Source of the DNA: Sweltsa coloradensis
Taxonomy: Eukaryota > Arthropoda > Insecta > Plecoptera > Chloroperlidae
Assembly (NCBI GenBank): GCA_024449915.1
Contig: JAMZAV010000159.1
Span: 248,001 to 312,000 of the forward strand
Length of the DNA: 64,000 nucleotides
Direction: 5' to 3'
The notes beneath the pieces were generated by a model, which worked only from the letters and a program-made list of their open reading frames with translations, was not told the DNA's origin and did no database searches. Both the position numbers and the translations under genes were made by a program. Positions 58,701 through 64,000 of the stretch are shown one piece after another (position 1 is the stretch's first letter; the number at the start of each line of letters is the position of its first letter).

Positions 58701-61700
58701 ACAAGCTTGAAATTAAACATGCTCTTAACCATTATAAATATCAAGTGCTTATGCTAGTGCGTTGGTCTTGTTGTTAGCGTATCTGCTTCCAATGCAGAAG
58801 GGCCAGGGTTCGATTCCCGCTAAAGTCAGAAGTTTTTTAACTTCTGATTTGGACTTAAGTCTATCAGTTCTTGTCTTAGGAGTTTGTAAACGGTGACTTT
58901 GGAGCCGTCCTAGCAAAATCAAAACGCGTAATTACTCAGGCGTAGTAATTTGTATACAAGCTTGAAATTAAACATGCTCTTAACCATTATAAATATCTAG
59001 AGCTTATGCTAGTGCGTTGGTCTTGTTGTTAGCGTATCTGCTTCCAATGCAGACGGGCCAGGGTTCGATTCCCGCTAAAGTCAGAAGTTTTTTAACTTCT
59101 GATTTGGACTTAAGTCTATCAGTTCTTGTCTTAGGAGTTTGTAAACGGTGACTTTGGAGCCGTCCTAGCAAAATCAAAACGCGTAATTACTCAGGCGTAG
59201 TAATTTGTATACTAGGGAAACGCCAAAGTCGTTGTTGGACGAGTGAGTGAGCCATGTGTTGAGTACCCGGTAACATTTCTTTTCTTCCCCTTACCTTAGA
59301 CCTCCCTATAGCCTATCATAGGCTACAGTGGAGCATTTTGGCCTAAACTATGGCCTAAACTTTTACACAACTCCCGGAACAACAATCTACCATTAAGCAA
59401 GACCCGGCAGTCACACGGAATATTCAGTTGAAGACTGCCAACAACAGCAACCTCCGGCACAGTGATTTCCACCAATACCCTATTATTTATACGAATATAA
59501 TTATCAAACTTAAATGCAAATGTTCCCGGGTCGGCGGGTACTCACCACATGACTCGCTCACTCGTCTTACTACGACTTTGGCGTTTCCCTAGTCTAGTTG
59601 GCTAAAGCGCCCTTGTAGCCGAAATGTGGGAGACGTGGGTTCAATCCCCTGGTCGGGAAAGATTTTGTAATTTCTAGATTGTATTTAAAAAATAATTAAA
59701 CATGTTTTGAAATGCATATAACGCAGTGTAGTCCATCATCTGTGGCAATAGGGCCTACTATGGTAAACATAGCCAGTACGAAATACGTGAAAATATGCAT
59801 TGCATATAAGCGGAATTTGGGGGTACCTTGACGTCCAACATTCGACTGACCTTGCATGGGCACGGCATTACACGGCCAGGCGAAAAACAAACAAAAAATA
59901 TATTTTCAAAATCTAAAACATTGTCGTTAAAATAATTTCTAAACATTGGAAGTCTATTTTTCAGTTTATCATTTCTTGTAGGTTTAAATCGCAATGAATC
60001 TTGCTGAATTTGTTAGCAGTTCTTAATAAACTCGTACCGGATGTCTGTTTAAAATTTCAGCGCAATCTGTTCAGCGATTCGGCTGATTTTCAACGTACAC
60101 ACACACACACACACACGCACGCACGCAGAAAAACAATTAGGGCCGTTTAAGTCGAATGGAAATCACTACGTTCGCTACGCTCACTCGTTCAACAAGCTTG
60201 AAATTAAACATGCTCTTAACCATTATAAATATCTAGTGCTTATGCTAGTGCGTTGGTCTTGTTGTTAGCGTATCTGCTTCCAATGCAGAAGGTCCAGGGT
60301 TCGATTCCCGCTCAAGTCAGAAGTTTTTTAACTTCTGATTTGGACTTAAGTCTATCAGTTCTTGTCTTAGGAGTTTGTAAACTTTGGAGCCGTCCTAGCA
60401 ACGAACGAGGCAACGAAGCACATAATAAATTTCAGAGTTGTTCTGAATCGGCCTTGTTGATTCTGGCGTTGATCCGCGGGTGTTCGCACTGTCCATACCA
60501 CTGATTGATATATTTCCTATTAAAAATATCGATCTTTGGTTGGTTATCGCTCACTCGTCGATTGCGTCGGGGCCTGCAGGGTTGGCTTGGTCGCTTTGAT
60601 TTAAAGTCCCCCACTGAAAATCAGTTATATAACTGAGTGGGTAGTCTGTAAATAAAAATTTATTTATTTATTTAAGGGGTATCTTTGGGGGGACCGTGGG
60701 CCCAAAAATGTAAAAAAAACAACTTTGAACTCAACAAATTTAATCATTCACACCTTGATAGCGAACGAACAACAAAAAGATGTAATATCCAACCAAATAC
60801 AAAAATTTGTAAAAAAAAAAACGGCAGCCAAGCTCTCCTTCAAAAGTCTCCGGCTGTGAATGCTGTGAGATATAGAAGTTGAGCCAAGCTTTTTATTCTT
60901 TCTCCCTAGTTTCGCTTTTAAAATAAGTAAGATCATTTCGCCTGTTGACGAGCGCCAAGCCAACGATTTTTGTGGTAAAAAAGTAAAATTTTTAAACTCG
61001 AAATCATAAAAAAAATTGCCTTGGCCATTGAATTTGGTTCATGGCCAAGCCATTTTTTTATGATTTCGAGTTTAAAAATTTTACTTTTTTACCACAAAAA
61101 TCGTTGGCTTGGCGCTCGTCAACAGGCGAAATGATCTTACTTATTTTAAAAGCGAAACTAGGGAGAAAGAATAAAAAGCTTGGCTCAACTTCTATATCTC
61201 ACAGCATTCACAGCCGGAGACTTTTGAAGGAGAGCTTGGCTGCCGTTTTTTTTTACAAATTTTTGTATTTGGTTGGATATATTATACGTTAATCCAAAAT
61301 AAGATCAAATGTAAATTTCATGCTTCAAAATTGAAAATGTTGTATATTAGTTAGCGGTACTTTGCATTGTATTACAATACAAGTTTACAAAATGCGACAG
61401 GGCAAGGAATAAAACGGAAAGCGATTTCATGAATATTTTTTTCGAAAAATCTTTTTTTATCGGTCGTGTCAAACATTAATTATTATTAGACCCTAACTAG
61501 TTGATTTAAAATTTTGATTATCGATGTCAAAAGAAGCCGTGCGCGGTGGCGTATTCGATTAGGGCGTCCGACGAAAGTCTTTAGAATACGACACCAAGGG
61601 GACGTGGGTTCGAGTCCCACATAACGCATGTTTTTTTTTGTATCGTATATCGCATCGTACGTCGTCAATCCATGGAGTTGTAATAGTACATGGTCAATCC

Positions 61701-61944
61701 TACCCTTCTGTCAAAGATTAGTTGGTTCTGTGACCTGCTAGATACTACGGTGCATGGAAGGAAAAGCTTACCACCGAGGTGACGACCGGCAGCGCGATGT
61801 TCGCCGCCCTCTGTCTGAGCTGTCGCTGCGCAAGGTCGCTCTCCATGCTGCGCACCTCCCGCTGCATCGCGCGCAGCTTGTGCCTCTCTTTCTTCAGCTC
61901 CCGGCGCAGACGGTTCTTCCTGGAGATCTGCTGCGAGAGCAGCG
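43484..61944 (-). CDS. TAB2/TAB3-like TAK1-binding adaptor, 3' three coding exons (partial)
   Basis: Coding exons in transcription order are 61944-61772, 48364-48268 and 43767-43484. Phases agree (1 entering, 0, 1) and give 183 residues ending at a stop. TAB2/TAB3 bridge TAK1 kinase to K63-linked ubiquitin chains in cytoplasmic NF-kB and MAPK signalling. The first exon is a strong basic/acidic coiled coil ([20 protein letters not shown], then [13 protein letters not shown]), matching the TAB2/3 coil. The second continues it ([15 protein letters not shown]). The last encodes an NZF (RanBP2-type) zinc finger with WTC-x2-CTF-x-N-x6-C-x2-C and the EMPR tail typical of TAB proteins, including the Thr-Phe pair that contacts ubiquitin. 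Vertebrate TAB2/3 end just after the finger; here about 50 residues follow. Which vertebrate paralogue is closer cannot be told. The N-terminal CUE part was not found to the right. Confidence 0.87.
44359..44917. mobile_element. Family D element, copy 2, CATACTTGGGGAAGGAAC termini
   Basis: CATACTTGGGGAAGGAACTTT is mirrored by AAAGGAACTTCCCCAAGTATG. Flanks ATCCTGCG and ATTCCTGC may be a decayed duplication. It lies just upstream of the terminal TAB-like exon in its intron. Confidence 0.6.
45425..45785 (+). repeat. SINE-like element with conserved central domain and CAAATCAA tail
   Basis: CCGTCCTTTTGGATGGGACG, then TAAAGCCGTTGGTCC, resembles the widely conserved central domain of metazoan SINEs (rGGATGrGACGTwAAAmsGnGGTCC type). 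The 3' tail GACGTTAAGCAATATCAAATC is shared with 36105-36285. Confidence 0.55.
46071..46491. mobile_element. 421-bp hAT-like MITE rich in ATCGAT
   Basis: TAGGGATGCACATCAATA at the left, TGTGTGCATCCCTA at the right. Flanks are ATAATAAT (46063-46070) and GTAATAAT (46492-46499), a 7/8 match. The inner ends are full of TATCGATTATCGA words. Confidence 0.65.
46500..48267. other. Intron sequence of the TAB-like gene, nothing recognised
   Basis: AT-rich sequence with no exon or repeat identified. Overlapping ORFs at 46937-47351 on both strands show no domain. Confidence 0.4.
48268..48364 (-). CDS. TAB2/3-like exon, end of coiled coil
   Basis: The acceptor is GTTTCCTCTGCAG and the donor CACG|GTAAGT. 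The 97-bp exon encodes [20 protein letters not shown] followed by [12 protein letters not shown], corresponding to the vertebrate segment that reads [20 protein letters not shown]. The phase-1 end joins the zinc-finger exon as a Gly codon. Confidence 0.85.
48600..49062 (-). repeat. Family B element, copy B3 (truncated)
   Basis: Opens TTGGATGAGCGTAGCGAGCG and runs through two internal units to CTTATAACACCTACATG. It stops abruptly at a CAGTGGCGTGGCG sequence that looks like the start of another element, itself repeated 18 bp later. Confidence 0.7.
49479..50241 (-). repeat. Family A element, copy A5 (two internal units)
   Basis: TTGGATGAGCGAAGCGAAG start and TTTAGCGTTTTCCTAG end. The poly(T) run at about 49540 corresponds to the poly(A) of other copies. 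The duplicated unit appears as two TTTGGGCCAATTCTGACCAA blocks (49760 and 49940). Confidence 0.8.
50880..51014 (+). repeat. Family C element 3' end (C3)
   Basis: TTTAGCGATTCGGCTGATTTTT, an ACACACACGCAC run and TTTGCTCACTCGTCTAA match the right end of C2 (59212-60192). The matching 5' part was not located. Confidence 0.5.
51015..51500 (+). repeat. Tandem repeat, about 196-bp period, about 2.4 copies
   Basis: GCACCAAATCCATTCTAGGAT recurs near 51040, 51240 and 51436, each followed by AAAATTCCCTGCGGGGCTAA. Between copies lies an AT-rich CATTACATAAAAATGAGGC block. Confidence 0.8.
51884..51910 (+). repeat. Poly(G) tract
   Basis: An almost uninterrupted run of about 24 G residues within the long TAB-like intron. 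Confidence 0.9.
52730..53212. mobile_element. 483-bp hAT-like MITE, perfect 8-bp duplication
   Basis: CAGTGGCGTATCCAAGG at the left and CCTGGATACGGCACTG at the right. CCTTGCAT is duplicated at 52722-52729 and 53213-53220. Three internal units of about 90 bp repeat AAACGCACAGATTTTCACC. Confidence 0.85.
53221..57990. other. Long TAB-like intron segment, no exon recognised
   Basis: Locally GC-richer (53220-53420, 54130-54400, 55450-55640), giving overlapping ORFs of 65-100 codons on both strands without known domains. 55650-55700 repeats the family C phrase TTGACGCGCCCTTAA. The 166-codon ORF at 56469-56969 (-) has no recognisable features. Confidence 0.4.
57995..58050 (+). repeat. (GGCTGGT)n / (GGGT)n G-rich tract, G-quadruplex candidate
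   Basis: At least five GGG runs separated by single T, following GGCTGG repeats. On the TAB-like transcript (minus strand) this would be C-rich. Confidence 0.85.
58702..59211 (+). repeat. Two tandem 255-bp units with tRNA-like heads
   Basis: The units begin CAAGCTTGAAATTAAACATG at 58702 and 58957. Each contains GTTAGCGTATCTGCTTCC, then a B box GGTTCGATTCC, and ends AATTACTCAGG(C/G)GTAGTAA. The anticodon-like arm (TCTGC loop GCAGA) pairs, but the T stem has mismatches, so these are SINE-like and probably not functional tRNAs. Confidence 0.75.
59212..60192 (+). repeat. Family C element C2 inserted in the 255-bp tandem array
   Basis: CTAGGGAAACGCCAAAGTCG start; an internal inverted copy of that end near 59560-59593 (GACTTTGGCGTTTCCCTAG); a tRNA-like block TTGGCTAAAGCGC...GGTTCAATCCC at 59597-59662; and a right end GCTACGCTCACTCGTTCAA. 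The flanks (TGTATA | CAAGCTTG) rejoin exactly to the uninterrupted unit junction at 58951-58964. Confidence 0.75.
60193..60400 (+). repeat. Third tRNA-SINE-like unit
   Basis: Same sequence as the 58702 and 58957 units from CAAGCTTG to GAGCCGTCCTAGCA, with a small deletion (GTAAACTTTGG instead of GTAAACGGTGACTTTGG) and a truncated end. Confidence 0.75.
60782..61284. mobile_element. 503-bp palindrome, arms about 240 bp
   Basis: GTAATATCCAACCAAATAC at the left pairs with the matching inverse at the right, and complementarity runs with few mismatches to a 20-bp loop near 61030. The same peptide-like ORF ([20 protein letters not shown]) can be read from both strands, which is an artefact of symmetry. 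Confidence 0.8.
61535..61640 (+). pseudogene. tRNA-like sequence followed by poly(T)
   Basis: GGTGGCGTATTCGATTAGGGCG reads as a D-arm/A box, GTGGGTTCGAGTCCCAC is a perfect T-arm hairpin with B box, and a TTTTTTTTTT run follows within 20 bp. The anticodon region (CGACGAAAGTCTTTAG) is abnormal, so it is a pol-III SINE or tRNA pseudogene in the TAB-like intron. Confidence 0.6.
61772..61944 (-). CDS. TAB2/3-like coiled-coil exon
   Basis: The acceptor is TGCTTGTTTTCAG and the donor GTG|GTAAGC. The exon is 173 bp, with its first two bases completing a codon from an unseen upstream exon. It is strikingly GC-rich against the surrounding AT-rich DNA. It encodes a continuous Arg/Lys/Glu helix from [20 protein letters not shown] to [17 protein letters not shown]. 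Confidence 0.87.
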
Positions 61945-61977
61945 CTGAAAACAAGCAAACAAACCACACGAATAGAA

Positions 61978-62445
61978 TGGGAGGAACTTTAATAAAAGAA
62001 CGCGTTCCTTTTTCGGGTACTTTTTAATGAACGCGTTCCATTTTTAGTTTGGTGAACTTTCAACACAAACGATACAAATTTTTGGTAACTTTTAATAAAG
62101 TTTTAAAAGTTCCTTTCACTCGAAGAGATGACAAAACCCACCATGTCCCTACTTCTGAAAACGGATTCAGCTGATACAGATATGAAAATCAGTTAATTAA
62201 AAACAGTAGCATATCATTTTTTGGAGGCGTAACATCGATTGATGAACTTGCCATATTTGCTAGCGATAACGCGACTCAAAAATCGCAACCGAAATCATAT
62301 GAACTAATAGAACTATAATTTATCTGACAAAGGAACTTTTAATCGGGAACCTTTATTGTTTCCAGAACTCAAAAGTTTATTTTTAGCTTTTAAAAGTTCC
62401 TTTTGAAGACCAACTAACTTTAACTTTCAAAGTTATCTTTTTTTG
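61978..62445. repeat. Family D element, copy 3 (GGAAC-rich)
   Basis: GAACGCGTTCC, TTTTAAAAGTTCCTTT and AAAGGAACTTTTAATCGGG words match the 38.8 and 44.4 kb blocks. It lies about 30 bp upstream of the coiled-coil exon acceptor. Confidence 0.5.
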
Positions 62446-64000
62446 CGGGAGCTTACCTAACACTGCTTTCACGAGATTTCGCCAAAATCAAATTACAAAT
62501 GTTTTCTTAATTGTTGTTGTTGGGGTACTGGTGGTGGAGGTGGTGGTGGTGTTGTTGCTGTTGTTACATAAATTATCAGCACTTTTGGAAGGGTTGATTT
62601 AGTTGAGTTCGAATCCCAGTCATGGATGGCAACGTTTTCATAGAGGGTCTATTGTCATTGCATAGCATGATCACCGCTGGAGACGGGTTGCCGTTGGTCC
62701 TTGGTCGGCATCAGTGTATGTTGGGGAAATGAGCATACGTGCATTGCAATGAAATAAACGCAAACTTGGTGATTTGGTCTGATGTGAGCATTTTGCATCA
62801 TTCCATACCCATCCCATGCTATATTATTGGTAATCGCTGATCGTATAATAATGATTGTTATTATGTATACGTCTGACGACATGAGAATCGCGTAAAAATG
62901 TATTTAATTGCACTAAAAAATGAACTTGCAAATCTATAACTTCGGAGGTTTCGTAGGTCCCATAACACAAAAACCGTTTGTTCGGACTCCGGCCGAGAGC
63001 AAAGGAACACACACACACACAACAAGAAAGCAGTCGCTTTCTTTCTACTGGCTGCTGGCGTAGCCAAATTGATGTCTTCGCTCCGTTCACCACGTTATTT
63101 TCTTGTTGATGTGTATAGGTTACTTTTCGGAACATTTACGACCTTCCTTGGGGAATAATAAAATAAAGACTAGTGCACAACAAAATAAATTACGTTGGAC
63201 TTTTAGCAATATTCAAGCTAGCTAGGTGAAAAAAATAAGCTGTTGTTGGCACTTTTTCTGCCTGCGCATTGTTTGTCTATCAATAGGGAACGGTCACAAC
63301 GGCCCATTACAGATTGAAAACATGCGAGTGACAGTAGCTACTGGAAAAGTTCCAATAAAATGCCGAGATTAATAAGTCACGCCGCGTCTTGTAAAATTAT
63401 ATTTGTTATTTTCGTGCGTTCTTCAGTTTATCGTGATGGTTTTGCGGAAAATCTACACTTTACACACATTTGTTTATTGATTACAATAACAGTCGAAAAA
63501 GCTAATAAGTTATATAATTGTTTTCAATAAAGTAACTACATATTCTAAGGAAATGTGGCATGTTTTACATCAGTACCTATAACAACACCCAGCATTTGGA
63601 GTTAATTTACTTGAAGGCGCGTCAACCGTTGGGGCATTATTCACCAATCAAAATAAGGGATGACGCTGCCCAGACGCCAACAAGAAAGAGAGAAAGTGAG
63701 TTACGAGTTACGACGATCACAATTATTTTAAAACGACAAGCCACGAGATGGCAATATCTATGCATGGGCGATATCGGTGTTCGGGGTATGGCCAAATCCA
63801 ACGCTTTTAAAACTCTTACGTAAATGTGATTACTATGAGTTGGTAAATTAAAAAAGTGACATTATATTGGTCATTGTAAACCTGTACTGGTCTAATACTA
63901 TAACCAATGGCAATTGCGAATGTGTAAGATATTATCCACTGAGAATAACAAAATAGGCTCGGATGTCAGGTCAAATGGTTGAGAGATTCCAAGAACATTG
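62446..64000. other. Right-edge stretch, no exon recognised
   Basis: A (GGTGGT/GTT)n purine-pyrimidine microsatellite lies at about 62508-62568. No CUE-domain or other TAB-like exon could be identified, so the upstream exons of that gene are probably outside the window. Confidence 0.4.

Noticed and set aside
58745..58835. Functional tRNA genes in the 255-bp tandem units
   Set aside because: The B box is good and the anticodon-like stem pairs, but the T stem and acceptor stem mismatch and the units continue as SINE-like repeats.
60748..61292. Identical ORFs on both strands (71 and 83 codons)
   Set aside because: Artefact of the inverted repeat; no start context or homology.
61754..62027. Plus-strand ORFs over the TAB-like coiled-coil exon
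   Set aside because: Antisense shadows; the minus-strand frame has matching splice sites and homology.

Overview
This is a window of an intron-rich, repeat-dense animal nuclear genome. It is AT-rich, has canonical GT-AG introns, very low gene density and many decayed non-LTR retrotransposons, tRNA-derived SINEs and TIR/MITE elements. The palindromic motif AGGCCTA is scattered throughout. The two best-preserved proteins are vertebrate-like, which suggests a marine invertebrate deuterostome, most probably an echinoderm. That assignment is inference; no species marker was identified.

Three protein-coding genes can be assembled from exons. (1) SYF2, a spliceosomal NTC-associated factor, is complete on the + strand in four exons (19315-30042, 225 aa). 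(2) A CEP162 (KIAA1009/QN1) homologue lies on the - strand. Its first four coding exons (18991 down to 9748, 515 aa) are present and the rest runs off the left edge or was not found. CEP162 and SYF2 are head-to-head with about 320 bp between start codons, so they probably share a bidirectional promoter. (3) A TAB2/TAB3-type TAK1-binding adaptor lies on the - strand. Its last three coding exons (61944 down to 43484) carry the coiled coil and the terminal NZF zinc finger. The N-terminal part, including the expected CUE domain, lies beyond the right edge or was missed. No functional link between the three genes is implied.

By region: 1-9.7 kb is repeat-rich and would be CEP162 intron if that gene extends left. 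9.7-19 kb is CEP162. 19-30 kb is SYF2, with LINE remnants and a 631-bp palindrome in its introns. 30-43 kb is intergenic with many MITEs. 43.5-62 kb is the TAB gene, including a 13.4-kb intron full of repeats. 62-64 kb is probably more TAB intron.

The most notable non-genic content is a set of roughly 450-980-bp elements. They share a CTAGG(R)AAACGC(Y)AAAGTC-like start, an inverted sub-terminal motif and a ...CTCATCCAA-like end, and they vary in internal tandem-unit number. The architecture recalls non-autonomous Helentron/HINE elements. One copy sits in a tandem repeat where the empty site can be read from the neighbouring unit, and it shows no target-site duplication. Several elements have clean target duplications: 8 bp hAT-like, TTAA, TA, and TTA/TAA Harbinger-like.
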